DNA from: a virus
IMG/VR virus record: IMGVR_UViG_3300008110_000040
Location: 34,163 to 98,162 of that record
Length of the DNA stretch: 64,000 bases
Reading direction: 5' to 3' (one strand)
Within the stretch, counting starts at the first letter, position 1; every line of letters starts with the position of its first letter. Positions 8,142 through 15,051 of the stretch are shown piece after piece. The translations under genes and the position numbers were made by a program. The notes beneath the pieces were generated by a model, which ran no database searches, was not told where the DNA came from, and saw only the letters and a program-made list of their open reading frames with translations.

Positions 8142-10676
8142 ATGCCAATAATATATAGGTTAGCTAAAGGATCTCCACTAACTCATGCGGAATTAGATGG
8201 AAATTTTCAATTTCTTACTGGATCTATTAATAATATATCAGGATCTTATGCAACTACTAGTTCAAACACATTCATTGGTGATCAAGTAATACAAGGTAAC
8301 TTATCTGTATTTGGTACAGCTTCGTTTACTTATACTACTTCATCTATTACAACAATAAGTGCATCAACTTTTGCTGTATCTATATCAAGTCCAGTAATAC
8401 GTTATGGTTTTTATGAAGTTTTAGATTCAGGAGCATCTTTATCAACTTCTTCACTTGCTTGGGATTCTGCTAACAAATATTGGGTATATAGAAATGTTAC
8501 AGGTTCTGCTACTAGTAGTGCTATATTATTAACTGGCCCTGTAAGTACAGGAGGTTTAGGAACAGAAGTAGCTATTCCACAATATAGAATTCCTATGTCT
8601 AATGGGAACCAATCATTAGTAAGTTCTAATATATACACTAGTGGTTCTCTTAATATCATAACAGGATCAACACGTATACTTCCATTTGTAGAATCACCAA
8701 TCCCTACTTTAGGTACAGGTTCAGGTGGTTTCTTTTTAGGTGGTGATAATGGAGCATATGGTTTATATATGGGTGTATCATCATCAGGTGTTACATGGAT
8801 CCAATCTAATAGAAATGATGGATTAGCTGATGCTTATAACATATCTATACAACCATTAACAGGAAATGTTAATATAGGTAAAATTAATACTTTAAATTTA
8901 GGACCCAAATTAGATATATCTGGTAGTACAGTTATAACAGGCTCACTAAATGTGACTCAAGGTATCACTAGTTCATTACTAGGCACATCATCATATGCTT
9001 CTTTTGCTTTAACAGCATCTCATGCTACTAATGTTCCTGCAACAGCTTCATATACTTTACAAGCACTGTCGGCATCATTTGCTAATAACAGCACATCTGC
9101 CTCATTTGCTACTAATAGTGTATCGGCTTCATTAGCAACCAACAGTATATCGGCATCATTTGCTACTAATAGTACATCTGCATCATTTGCTATAAGTGCT
9201 TCACAAGCGGTATCAGCGTCTCGTGCTATAAGTTCTTCATTCTCCTCTAATTCATTATTATTAAATAACATGGCCTCATCTGTATTTGCAACTACAGGTT
9301 CAAATACTTTTAGAGGTACTCAAAATATAACTGGGAGTGTTAATATTACTGGTTCATTAGTTGTATCTGGTTCTTCTACTTTAGTAAATATAGGTTTAGC
9401 TGAAATGACGGGTTCATTATTAATGAACACATTAGATGGTAGAAGATTATTTAGAGCTAGCTCTTCATTATCATCTTCAATCAGTAGCTCAAATGAATTA
9501 ACAACAGCTAGTTTTAATGGAGTTATATCTTTAAATTCAAACTCAGGTGGAAATGTGTGGGATTCTAATTTTAATATTTATTACTCAGGTATTTCGGGAA
9601 GTAATGAAACTCAAGTTAGTCCTGTTTATACTGCTTCGTTTGATGGTAATGGATATAATAATTTCAGTATTGTAGTTAATTCTAGACCTCAGATAATTTT
9701 ATCCCCAAGTGGTAGTATACAATCTTATAAAGTATACATTTATAATTCAGGTAGTACCGGCACAGGATGGTATGTCCAATCAGGCTTATCTGGGGATACT
9801 TTACAAAATGGAATAGATATATTATTATCAGGTCATACAAATAATAGTTTTGGAAATGATTTAATAAATGCAGGTTTTATTTCAGGAGTATCGGATCCAA
9901 CAGGTAACACTAATACTGTAACTTATGTTTCTCAATCATTATTAACGTTTACCTCTTCATTAGTTGAAATAAACGCTCCAACTATTACAATGACTGGTTC
10001 AATCATTGTAAGTGGTTCTAAAACATTAACTGGTACTATTAATAGTAATGGAACATTTGCTCAAACAGGTTCATTTATAGTAAGTGGATCAGCTACCTTT
10101 AATAACACAACATTCACAGTAACTGGTTCTCAATTCTTTACTGGTTCGTCAGTATCTGTTGGTAATCAAACAATAACAGGTTCATTAAGTTTAACTAGTA
10201 ATGGAATCGGAACAGGATTATATATTAATGGTCAAAAACAATTTAACTATATATCTCTTCTTCATACAGCAAGTATATTACCTACACAAAACGTGTCCGG
10301 TTCATTTATATATAGTACTACAGGATCTTCTAGTGGTATATCTTTAGTTAGTGGTAGTAGAATAACATTTGCTAACACAGGTATATATAATATACAATTC
10401 TCAGCTCAAGTATTTACAGCAACTGGAGCAACAGTAGATATATGGTTTAAACGAAATGGTACTAATATAGCTTTTTCGGGTACAAAAATAGGTCCAACCT
10501 CTAATAATCAGTATGTTGTAGCAGCATGGAATTTTGTAGATACATTTACTTCAGGTTCATATGTTGAAATTGCTTATCAAACAGATCAAACAAATACTCA
10601 ATTCCAATATATAGCAGCAACAGGTAATGTACCAGCAATTCCATCAATAATAGCAACAGTTACACAAGTAGCTTAA
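8142..10676 (+). CDS. Large repetitive fibre-like protein with a C1q/jelly-roll-like C-terminus
   Basis: 844 residues. The N-terminus (about 1-35) carries a GSPLTHAELDGNFQFL segment whose pattern recurs in the second fibre-like gene at 26335. The central region is rich in Ser, Thr, Gly and Asn with many TGSL/SGS repeats. A run of near-perfect 8-residue units of the SASFATNS type lies at about 310-350. The last 130 residues have the alternating strand pattern of C1q/TNF-like trimeric heads. A tail fibre or receptor-binding role is likely but not proven. Confidence 0.75.
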   Translation: MPIIYRLAKGSPLTHAELDGNFQFLTGSINNISGSYATTSSNTFIGDQVIQGNLSVFGTASFTYTTSSITTISASTFAVSISSPVIRYGFYEVLDSGASLSTSSLAWDSANKYWVYRNVTGSATSSAILLTGPVSTGGLGTEVAIPQYRIPMSNGNQSLVSSNIYTSGSLNIITGSTRILPFVESPIPTLGTGSGGFFLGGDNGAYGLYMGVSSSGVTWIQSNRNDGLADAYNISIQPLTGNVNIGKINTLNLGPKLDISGSTVITGSLNVTQGITSSLLGTSSYASFALTASHATNVPATASYTLQALSASFANNSTSASFATNSVSASLATNSISASFATNSTSASFAISASQAVSASRAISSSFSSNSLLLNNMASSVFATTGSNTFRGTQNITGSVNITGSLVVSGSSTLVNIGLAEMTGSLLMNTLDGRRLFRASSSLSSSISSSNELTTASFNGVISLNSNSGGNVWDSNFNIYYSGISGSNETQVSPVYTASFDGNGYNNFSIVVNSRPQIILSPSGSIQSYKVYIYNSGSTGTGWYVQSGLSGDTLQNGIDILLSGHTNNSFGNDLINAGFISGVSDPTGNTNTVTYVSQSLLTFTSSLVEINAPTITMTGSIIVSGSKTLTGTINSNGTFAQTGSFIVSGSATFNNTTFTVTGSQFFTGSSVSVGNQTITGSLSLTSNGIGTGLYINGQKQFNYISLLHTASILPTQNVSGSFIYSTTGSSSGISLVSGSRITFANTGIYNIQFSAQVFTATGATVDIWFKRNGTNIAFSGTKIGPTSNNQYVVAAWNFVDTFTSGSYVEIAYQTDQTNTQFQYIAATGNVPAIPSIIATVTQVA
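9060..9200 (+). repeat. In-frame short tandem repeat within the fibre gene
   Basis: About five consecutive 24-base units encode variants of SASFATNS. They differ mainly at third positions, so the protein repeat is conserved more than the DNA. This fits selection for a regular fibre shaft. Confidence 0.7.
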
Positions 10677-10701
10677 AAATAAGAACAAATATTAAAATAA
10701 A

Positions 10702-10733
10702 TTTGGCCTCTCACGAGGCCTTTTTTATCTTTA
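10702..10733 (+). promoter_or_regulatory. Overlapping terminator and promoter before dpdA
   Basis: The hairpin GGCCTC/GAGGCC (10705-10720) with a T-run ends the fibre transcript. TTTG at 10702-10705 and TATCTTTA at 10726-10733 lie 20 bases apart across it, so the same bases can serve as the next promoter. Confidence 0.65.
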
Positions 10734-10747
10734 TAAAAAACAAAGTT

Positions 10748-11536
10748 ATGAAAATATCACATGAAGTACCACTCTCATTACTTGAGAAAAGTTTAATGTT
10801 TAATGACTACCAGTATGTATTACCTCATTTAATGGATAAATATAATGAGTATAAATTGTTCATGTTGAGATATAGAAACCAAGAAAACTCATTCATTATC
10901 ATGGATAATGGTTTATTTGAGGGAGTAACTCATACAACTGAGGATTTAATTGAAAAAATTAATTTAGTACAACCAGATATTTTTATAACACCAGATGATT
11001 GGAATAATCCACATTCTACGTATAAAAATGCGAAATACTGGATGAATACTTTGAAGTCACAACTTCCATCAACTACAAAATTGATGGTTGTACTTCAAGG
11101 AAAAACAATAGAGGAAATAACTCATCTATATGATAAATGTGTTGATTTAGGGTTTAAACATTTTGCATTTAATCATTCATCAGAAACATATCAACGTATG
11201 TTTAACCACCCAAATAAATTGGTTAATCAGATGATGGGTAGAATTGAGGTTGTAAATGAATTGAAAAAACAAGGTCATATTAATAATAACCATTATATTC
11301 ATTTACTTGGAGCTTCACTACCACAAGAATTTGTTTATTATAAAGGAATGAATTGGATCAATTCAGTTGATACATCTTCTCCTATTATAAATGGTGCTTT
11401 AGGTATTGTTTATGAAGAGTATGGTTTACTAAACAAACCAACAAATAAAATTGAAGAGTTCTTTGAAGAAAATTTGGAGGGTCAAATAGGAAATATTACA
11501 TTTAACATAAATAAGTTTAGAGAATACGCTTCGTAA
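10748..11536 (+). CDS. dpdA: DpdA-like 7-deazaguanine DNA transglycosylase
   Basis: 262 residues from the ATG at 10748. An upstream in-frame ATG at 10703 lies inside the terminator and is rejected. The protein resembles compact phage relatives of tRNA-guanine transglycosylase: IIMDNGLFEG (Asp53) matches the position of the DSGGFQ base-binding motif, MVVLQGK matches the VQGG region, and NSVDTSSP (Asp208) matches the nucleophilic aspartate. This family swaps guanine in DNA for a 7-deazaguanine base. The supply genes FolE, QueD, QueE and QueC lie 9-15 kb downstream. The zinc site of tRNA enzymes is absent, as expected for short phage forms. Confidence 0.8.
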   Translation: MKISHEVPLSLLEKSLMFNDYQYVLPHLMDKYNEYKLFMLRYRNQENSFIIMDNGLFEGVTHTTEDLIEKINLVQPDIFITPDDWNNPHSTYKNAKYWMNTLKSQLPSTTKLMVVLQGKTIEEITHLYDKCVDLGFKHFAFNHSSETYQRMFNHPNKLVNQMMGRIEVVNELKKQGHINNNHYIHLLGASLPQEFVYYKGMNWINSVDTSSPIINGALGIVYEEYGLLNKPTNKIEEFFEENLEGQIGNITFNINKFREYAS

Positions 11537-11602
11537 AAGAAAAATGCGTTTTCTATTCTTGTTATATATTTATATCAAATAATAAACAAACTAATTTCAA
11601 AA

Positions 11603-11704
11603 ATGACACTGAGATATATAAATACGATTTCGTTAAGTCCGGTTGCCCAAGAGTGGGGAATGGATAAAGGCTTCTATCGTGTTAACTGTCAGGGTCAAAT
11701 GTAA
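11603..11704 (+). CDS. Possible 33-residue peptide in its own transcription unit
   Basis: An ATG-to-TAA frame encodes a 33-residue peptide (start MTLRYINTIS, end RVNCQGQM). It is preceded by a TATATTTA-type signal at about 11563 and followed 30 bases later by a strong terminator, so a short stand-alone transcript is likely. It could be a small protein, or the transcript could act as an RNA. No homolog is recognised. Confidence 0.4.
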   Translation: MTLRYINTISLSPVAQEWGMDKGFYRVNCQGQM

Positions 11705-11733
11705 ACGATATAAAACAAATTGCATATAACAAG

Positions 11734-11763
11734 AGCCCTGACTTAAAAATCAGGGCTTTTTTG
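11734..11763 (+). terminator. Rho-independent terminator
   Basis: The hairpin AGCCCTGA / TCAGGGCT is followed by TTTTTT. It separates the short upstream unit from the tRNA region. Confidence 0.85.
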
Positions 11764-11794
11764 TTGGCTTGGCAAAATAAAAATATTATCTTTA
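11764..11794 (+). promoter_or_regulatory. Promoter opening the tRNA region
   Basis: TTG at 11764-11766 and TATCTTTA at 11787-11794 are 20 bases apart. The first tRNA begins 29 bases downstream. Confidence 0.65.
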
Positions 11795-11822
11795 CAATGT
11801 TGAAAAAAGAGATAAGAAAAAC

Positions 11823-11895
11823 GGGGTTGTAGCAAAGATGGACTATGCGCCGGTCTGAAAAACCGGAGATATTGGATCGTTACCAGTCAGCCTCA
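11823..11895 (+). tRNA. tRNA-Phe(GAA)
   Basis: The anticodon arm CCGGT-CTGAAAA-ACCGG gives GAA, and the acceptor GGGGTTG/CAGCCTC pairs with two G-U pairs. The T-loop (ATCGTTA) is unusual. CCA is not encoded. Confidence 0.75.
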
Positions 11896-11902
11896 CAAAT
11901 AC

Positions 11903-11978
11903 GCAAGTGTAGTGACCAATGGTTTTAACACGTCCGGCTCCAACCCGGAAAATGTGGGTTCGAATCCTACCACTTGTG
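11903..11978 (+). tRNA. tRNA-Trp(CCA)
   Basis: The acceptor GCAAGTG/CACTTGT, anticodon arm TCCGG-CTCCAAC-CCGGA and a standard T-arm with a TTCGAAT loop are all present. Confidence 0.85.
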
Positions 11979-12042
11979 CAAAAAAATCGTTATAAGGCAT
12001 ATGCTAGTAATGCCAGCAGGTTAAGCGATATCCTGCAAATAA

Positions 12043-12115
12043 TGTGATGTAGCTCAGAGGCAGAGCAGGGAGCTGTTAACTCCAAGGTCGGTGATTTCGA
12101 AATTCCCCATCACAG
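12043..12115 (+). tRNA. tRNA-Asn(GTT)
   Basis: The acceptor TGTGATG/CATCACA is perfect and the anticodon arm is GGAG-CTGTTAA-CTCC. The T-arm is one base longer than usual. Confidence 0.82.
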
Positions 12116-12168
12116 CCGGTTTGGGTTTTATACTTTTAGACTTACAAGATAAGGAAAAAGTAATTACT

Positions 12169-12239
12169 GGGGTAGTGGCCAGGGTAGCTCACAACGACTG
12201 TAAATCGTAGGTGCGAAAGTTCGATTCTTTCCTGCCCCA
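12169..12239 (+). tRNA. tRNA-Tyr(GTA)
   Basis: The acceptor GGGGTAG/CTGCCCC, anticodon loop CTGTAAA and T-arm GAAAG-TTCGATT-CTTTC are present. It is only 71 bases long and lacks the long variable arm usual for bacterial tRNA-Tyr. Confidence 0.8.
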
Positions 12240-12327
12240 CAAAAATAAAAAAGATGAAACGAAAACTATAACAGTGCATGAGTATCAAGGATATAAGTGC
12301 ACAAATTAAGATTAAAATTTAATTTAT

Positions 12328-12402
12328 GCGCTTGTAGCTTAATTTGGTAGATGCACTCGGCTTTTAACCGAGGGGTTGGGGGTTCAAGTCCCTCCAGGCG
12401 CA
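12328..12402 (+). tRNA. tRNA-Lys(TTT), copy 1
   Basis: The anticodon arm is CTCGG-CTTTTAA-CCGAG and the acceptor is GCGCTTG/CAGGCGC. A second Lys(TTT) follows within 9 bases. Confidence 0.92.
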
Positions 12403-12410
12403 CAGAGTTT

Positions 12411-12484
12411 GACTCTGTAGCTCAATTGGTTAGAGCACCTCACTTTTAATGAGGGGGTTATGAGTTCGAGTCTCATCAGGGTCA
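12411..12484 (+). tRNA. tRNA-Lys(TTT), copy 2
   Basis: The anticodon loop CTTTTAA sits on a CTCA/TGAG stem and the acceptor is GACTCTG/CAGGGTC. The arms differ from copy 1, so it is not a recent duplication. Confidence 0.92.
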
Positions 12485-12489
12485 CAAAT

Positions 12490-12753
12490 ATGAATATAAC
12501 AGGCATGACTTTAGACGGTAAGATTACTGTTGGAAATATAGGTAAATTCTATTTTCAAAAAGGAATACCATTAAATATAATATTTGATTGTTTAATTAAA
12601 AAAGATATAGTAGTTGATTGGATTTCATTAAAAGATGAGTTAATAAACAACGGAATGTCTTTAAATAGAATTAAACATTTATTGAGTGAAAATATTAATG
12701 ACTCATACGGTAAACAATATCGCGATGATATCATTAGTAGATTAGGTCTTTGA
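12490..12753 (+). CDS. Hypothetical protein inside the tRNA cluster
   Basis: 87 residues from the ATG at 12490, 5 bases after tRNA-Lys. An earlier in-frame start would run through the tRNA. The sequence is mixed charged and hydrophobic with no known motif. It sits between tRNA-Lys and tRNA-Asp and is presumably co-transcribed with them. Confidence 0.6.
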   Translation: MNITGMTLDGKITVGNIGKFYFQKGIPLNIIFDCLIKKDIVVDWISLKDELINNGMSLNRIKHLLSENINDSYGKQYRDDIISRLGL

Positions 12754-12770
12754 CATATTGTAAATTATTT

Positions 12771-12846
12771 GGTCTCGTGGTCTAATGGCTCAGGATACAT
12801 GACTGTCTATCATGGGGTGAGGGTTCGATTCCCTTCGGGACCGCCA
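12771..12846 (+). tRNA. tRNA-Asp(GTC) with encoded CCA
   Basis: The anticodon arm CATGA-CTGTCTA-TCATG is perfect, the acceptor is GGTCTCG/CGGGACC, and the discriminator G is followed by CCA. The next RNA starts immediately after the CCA. Confidence 0.93.
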
Positions 12847-12935
12847 AATTAACTGCAATGAGAAATACGGGTTCGAAGCCCGGGTGGCGGGTGTAAACAC
12901 GCGCTACCTGAAGCTAAGTTGCGATAGCCAGTTAA
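12847..12935 (+). ncRNA. yrlA: Circularly permuted tRNA-like RNA, candidate Y RNA (YrlA type)
   Basis: The order of tRNA parts is rotated. A T-arm (CGGG-TTCGAAG-CCCG) comes first, then a helix in the acceptor position that is capped by a hairpin (GGTGT/ACACG) instead of ending free, then a D-arm (GCTA-AGTTGCGA-TAGC). The 5' and 3' ends pair through the perfect 9-bp AATTAACTG/CAGTTAATT where the anticodon stem would be. This is the architecture described for bacterial YrlA RNAs, which tether Ro60 to effectors. A Ro60 gene lies 2.9 kb downstream. It fits exactly between tRNA-Asp and tRNA-Pro. Confidence 0.65.
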
Positions 12936-12943
12936 TTAAACAT

Positions 12944-13016
12944 AGCGTAATAGCCTAATGGTTGAGGCACTTGCTTTGGGAGCAAGACGATGTCGGTTCG
13001 AGCCCGGCTTACGCTA
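12944..13016 (+). tRNA. tRNA-Pro(TGG)
   Basis: The acceptor AGCGTAA/TTACGCT is perfect and the anticodon arm is CTTGC-TTTGGGA-GCAAG. Confidence 0.93.
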
Positions 13017-13021
13017 CACAT

Positions 13022-13138
13022 GGGGGAGAATGCAAAACAAAACACTGTTCAAGCATTCTCTCGAAAGAGTAGTAATAGAATAGTTACTTCGCAATCAAAC
13101 TGTAAATTTGACGACTTGCCGTAAGGCCTCCCCCACCA
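13022..13138 (+). tRNA. tRNA-Tyr-like gene (GTA) interrupted by a two-helix module
   Basis: The acceptor GGGGGAG/CTCCCCC, discriminator A and an encoded CCA bound an RNA with anticodon arm TCAAA-CTGTAAA-TTTGA. The D-loop position holds a roughly 50-base insert (13041-13089). In it ACTGTTC (13044-13050) pairs with GAATAGT (13078-13084), and an inner CTCT-CGAA-AGAG hairpin is followed by TAGTAA and then TACTTCG. This is the same module found in six other places, here in unpermuted order. The T-arm is poor (no TTCGA loop), so the mature RNA may not be a normal tRNA. Confidence 0.6.
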
Positions 13139-13139
13139 T

Positions 13140-13211
13140 GCAGATATAGCACAATGGTTAGTGCTTCGGCTTGCCAAGCCGAAGATACGAGTTCGAGTCT
13201 CGTTATCTGCT
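13140..13211 (+). tRNA. tRNA-Gly(GCC)
   Basis: The acceptor is GCAGATA/TATCTGC, the anticodon arm is TCGGC-TTGCCAA-GCCGA and the T-arm is standard. Confidence 0.92.
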
Positions 13212-13218
13212 CTAATAA

Positions 13219-13294
13219 GCGTGTATGGTGTTTCAATGGCTTAGCATGCTGCACTTCCAATGCAGAGGTTTCAGTTCGAATCTGAATACGCGCT
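13219..13294 (+). tRNA. tRNA-Gly(TCC)
   Basis: The acceptor is GCGTGTA/TACGCGC and the anticodon arm is CTGCA-CTTCCAA-TGCAG. Confidence 0.92.
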
Positions 13295-13433
13295 CGCTTT
13301 TATGAATAAGTTAGCAGCATAAACAATTGACGGAATGCTGTAAGTCTTAACGACTTTGGAGATGCGAAGTATAGTAACGTCTCCTAAATTTTTTAGGAGG
13401 TTCCTGCCTAGTATTAATACTGAAGTGGGCCAT
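13295..13433 (+). other. Structured spacer RNA, function unknown
   Basis: This 139-base stretch has no tRNA or ORF but several hairpins: CAGCAT/ATGCTG, AAGTC/GACTT, GGAGA/TCTCC enclosing GCGAAGTATAGTAACG, and CTCCTAAA/TTTAGGAG with a T-rich loop. The AGTAAC segment recalls the TAGYAA element of the two-helix modules, but TACTTCG is missing. Confidence 0.35.
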
Positions 13434-13506
13434 GGGCTGTTGGTATAGTTGGCTAACACGATAGCTTTGCAAGCTATAGTCCCCGGTTCAAGCCCGGGAC
13501 GGTCCA
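13434..13506 (+). tRNA. tRNA-Ala(TGC)
   Basis: The anticodon arm is ATAGC-TTTGCAA-GCTAT, the acceptor is GGGCTGT/ACGGTCC with two G-U pairs, and the T-arm is strong. Confidence 0.92.
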
Positions 13507-13573
13507 CAAAATTGTAGGTGTCAGATAACCTTCAGGTTTGAGTCGCAGTTGTACCTTAAACAGCTGACAATTT
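13507..13573 (+). other. Structured spacer between tRNA-Ala and tRNA-CAT
   Basis: Its ends pair (AAATTGT/ACAATTT, alternatively GTCAG/CTGAC) around an AACC-TTCA-GGTT hairpin and a GGTTTGAGTC segment that looks like a weak T-loop. It may be another permuted tRNA-like RNA, but the evidence is thin. Confidence 0.3.
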
Positions 13574-13647
13574 GCCGAGTTGGTAGAGTAGGTTTCTTAC
13601 GGGGCTCTCATAAGGCTCAGACAACAGTTCAAATCTGTTACTCGGTA
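13574..13647 (+). tRNA. tRNA with CAT anticodon (Met or Ile2), copy 1
   Basis: The acceptor is GCCGAGT/ACTCGGT, the anticodon arm is GGGCT-CTCATAA-GGCTC with G-U pairs, and the T-loop is TTCAAAT. Met, fMet and Ile2 cannot be told apart by eye. Confidence 0.75.
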
Positions 13648-13657
13648 CAAAATATAT

Positions 13658-13736
13658 TGTGGGAGGGTGAAACGGATATATAAATCATTCTGGGCTCATA
13701 ACCCAGAGATAGCTGGTTCGACTCCAGCGCCCGCAA
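13658..13736 (+). tRNA. tRNA with CAT anticodon (Met or Ile2), copy 2
   Basis: The anticodon arm is CTGGG-CTCATAA-CCCAG and the T-arm is GCTGG-TTCGACT-CCAGC. The acceptor TGTGGGA/GCCCGCA has one mismatch and the D-loop is long. Confidence 0.8.
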
Positions 13737-13738
13737 CA

Positions 13739-13897
13739 AAAACAGTAGTAACGTGAAAGTTACTTCGAATGCATAGGGAGCACGTACATTGGTGGTTCGA
13801 ATCCATCCCTCCCAACCAATAAAATAATAATATTGGGAGGTGGCGAAATTGGTAGACGCACGTAAAGAAAAAACACTTTTACAATTTTCTCTGTTTT
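13739..13897 (+). ncRNA. Two-helix module enclosing a permuted class II (Leu-like) tRNA
   Basis: The 3' half of a tRNA (T-arm GGTGG-TTCGAAT-CCATC, CCTCCCA, discriminator A, CCA at 13816-13818) comes before its 5' half (TGGGAGG at 13834-13840, then a Leu-type D-arm). The acceptor halves pair perfectly. The flanks pair as well: GTGAAAGT (13753-13760) with ACTTTTAC (13875-13882), and AAAACAG (13739-13745) with CTGTTTT (13891-13897). TAGTAA and TACTTCG are present. Joining the halves at AACAC and TACTT|CG gives 88 bases, the class II length, but I could not place a convincing anticodon. Confidence 0.65.
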
Positions 13898-13901
13898 ATA
13901 T

Positions 13902-13973
13902 TCTCGGGTCGTCTAGCGGCAGGATAGGGTGCTTTGAACACTCTGACAGTTGGTTCGAATCCACTCCCGAGAA
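13902..13973 (+). tRNA. tRNA-Gln(TTG)
   Basis: The acceptor TCTCGGG/CCCGAGA is perfect and the anticodon arm is GGGTG-CTTTGAA-CACTC. Confidence 0.92.
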
Positions 13974-13980
13974 CAAAAAA

Positions 13981-14011
13981 TTTGATTGGCAAAATAAAGT
14001 TATTATCTTTA
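13981..14011 (+). promoter_or_regulatory. Promoter for the 14016 gene and following tRNAs
   Basis: TTTG at 13981-13984 and TATCTTTA at 14004-14011 are 19 bases apart, 4 bases before the ATG. Confidence 0.65.
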
Positions 14012-14015
14012 CAAC

Positions 14016-14270
14016 ATGAAAGAATTAGTAATACGATATTTCAGAGGTCAAGCACTTAACATAGATGAGTGTGTTAAATTAATGGAGGAATATATGAAAA
14101 AAACAAATAAAGATAATCCTACGTTAATACAAAAATTGATAGATCCTATGAATCCATTTGGGCCATCAATGTTACAACAAGCAGTAGATGTATCTGCTCG
14201 CTCGTTGGCTGAAGATTTTGATATTACTAGATTATATTCGAAAGAAGGTAATTTATTAATGGTATATTAA
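14016..14270 (+). CDS. Hypothetical protein
   Basis: 84 residues, no family recognised and no membrane segment. It has its own promoter and is followed after 5 bases by a tRNA, so it leads a mixed mRNA/tRNA transcript. Confidence 0.65.
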   Translation: MKELVIRYFRGQALNIDECVKLMEEYMKKTNKDNPTLIQKLIDPMNPFGPSMLQQAVDVSARSLAEDFDITRLYSKEGNLLMVY

Positions 14271-14275
14271 AATAA

Positions 14276-14352
14276 GGGCCTTTAACTCAGTTGGTTAGAG
14301 TAACTGACTCATAATCAGTAAGCCACAGGTTCAAGCCCTGTAAGGCCCACCA
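14276..14352 (+). tRNA. tRNA with CAT anticodon (Met or Ile2), copy 3, encoded CCA
   Basis: The acceptor GGGCCTT/AAGGCCC is perfect, the anticodon arm is ACTGA-CTCATAA-TCAGT, and the gene ends in ACCA. Confidence 0.92.
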
Positions 14353-14357
14353 AATAT

Positions 14358-14429
14358 GGTCCCGTCGTCTAATGGTTAGGATGTCACCCTTTCACGGTGA
14401 AGATTTCGGTTCGAATCCGTGCGGGACTA
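14358..14429 (+). tRNA. tRNA-Glu(TTC)
   Basis: The anticodon arm is TCACC-CTTTCAC-GGTGA and the acceptor is GGTCCCG/CGGGACT. A second, permuted Glu(TTC) RNA exists at 17566. Confidence 0.92.
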
Positions 14430-14434
14430 CAATT

Positions 14435-14507
14435 GCTGATATGGTCGATTGGTTTAGGCACTAACCTGATACGTTAGTCTAGGTAGGTTCGATTCCTGCT
14501 ATCAGCA
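14435..14507 (+). tRNA. tRNA-Ile(GAT)
   Basis: The acceptor is GCTGATA/TATCAGC and the anticodon arm is CTAAC-CTGATAC-GTTAG. Confidence 0.93.
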
Positions 14508-14557
14508 CAAAGTCCAAGAGTAATTAACTTGGTACCTGAGAGGTTCGAAACTCTCGA
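14508..14557 (+). other. Short tRNA-like fragment
   Basis: A CCAAG/CTTGG hairpin is followed by a GAGAG/CTCTC hairpin with a TTCGAA loop resembling a T-arm. No complete tRNA can be drawn. It directly abuts the interrupted class II tRNA-like RNA. Confidence 0.35.
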
Positions 14558-14670
14558 TTGACTATGGTGTATAGGTGTGCACAGAGGAACGTAGTAAGAG
14601 GCACTGTCGAAAGACGATACAATCTCTGAACTGAGACTCAGGATTAAGGTTCAAACCCTTTTTAGTCAGC
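14558..14670 (+). ncRNA. Class II tRNA-like RNA with an insert in the anticodon loop
   Basis: The acceptor TTGACTA/TAGTCAG, a D-arm GTG/CAC, a presumed anticodon stem CAGAG/CTCTG, a long variable arm CTGA-GAC-TCAG and a T-arm AAGG-TTCAAAC-CCTT occur in normal order. The anticodon loop region (14587-14623) is 37 bases and includes a GTC-GAAA-GAC hairpin, so an intron-like insert must be removed to leave seven bases. The insert lacks TACTTCG and differs from the two-helix modules. Confidence 0.45.
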
Positions 14671-14782
14671 AAAGATAGAAGTAAGTGGCACCTGTTGCAG
14701 GCAACATAAAGTAAGATCCACAACTTGGCTGGTCGTCACTTCTTATAACATAATAATGTGGGTGTTATAAGCTATCTTTAAT
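14671..14782 (+). other. Structured RNA domain between tRNA genes
   Basis: The ends pair (AAAGATAG/CTATCTTT). Inside are the hairpins TGTTGC/GCAACA, GAAGT/ACTTC and a 9-bp CTTATAACA/TGTTATAAG. There is no ORF. It looks like an independently folded small RNA of unknown function. Confidence 0.4.
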
Positions 14783-14854
14783 GCTCGGTTAGTTTAATAG
14801 GTAAAACTACTGATTTGTAATCAGAGAACATCGGTTCGATTCCGGTACTGAGCT
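14783..14854 (+). tRNA. tRNA-Thr(TGT)
   Basis: The anticodon arm is ACTGA-TTTGTAA-TCAGA (one weak pair) and the acceptor is GCTCGGT/ACTGAGC. Confidence 0.9.
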
Positions 14855-14861
14855 CAAAAAT

Positions 14862-14937
14862 GGTCGCTTCGCTTAGCTGGTTTTAAAGCGCTTGATTTAC
14901 ATTCAAGAGATCATAGGTTCGAATCCTATAGCGACTA
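14862..14937 (+). tRNA. tRNA-Val(TAC)
   Basis: The anticodon arm is CTTGA-TTTACAT-TCAAG and the acceptor is GGTCGCT/AGCGACT. Confidence 0.92.
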
Positions 14938-14944
14938 CAAAAAC

Positions 14945-15036
14945 GGAGGGTTGAGAGAGATGGATGATTCTGCTAGTCTTGAAAACTAGATGTCGCGTAA
15001 ATCCGGGGCACGTGGGTTCGAATCCCACACCCTCTT
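14945..15036 (+). tRNA. tRNA-Ser(TGA)
   Basis: A class II tRNA with a long variable arm. The anticodon arm is CTAGT-CTTGAAA-ACTAG and the acceptor is GGAGGGT/ACCCTCT. Confidence 0.92.
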
Positions 15037-15051
15037 CAAATAAAAAACATA

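Noticed and set aside
9060-9200. CRISPR-like short repeat
   Set aside because: The repeat is in frame, has no unique spacers and encodes a regular fibre segment.
10703-10747. Upstream ATG that would extend DpdA by 15 residues
   Set aside because: The extension is encoded by the terminator hairpin and T-run and by the -7 element; the ATG at 10748 fits the family start.
13271-13507. Minus-strand ORF across tRNA-Ala
   Set aside because: Typical artefact of tRNA genes read backwards (GLEPGT-type peptide from the T-arm); no independent support.
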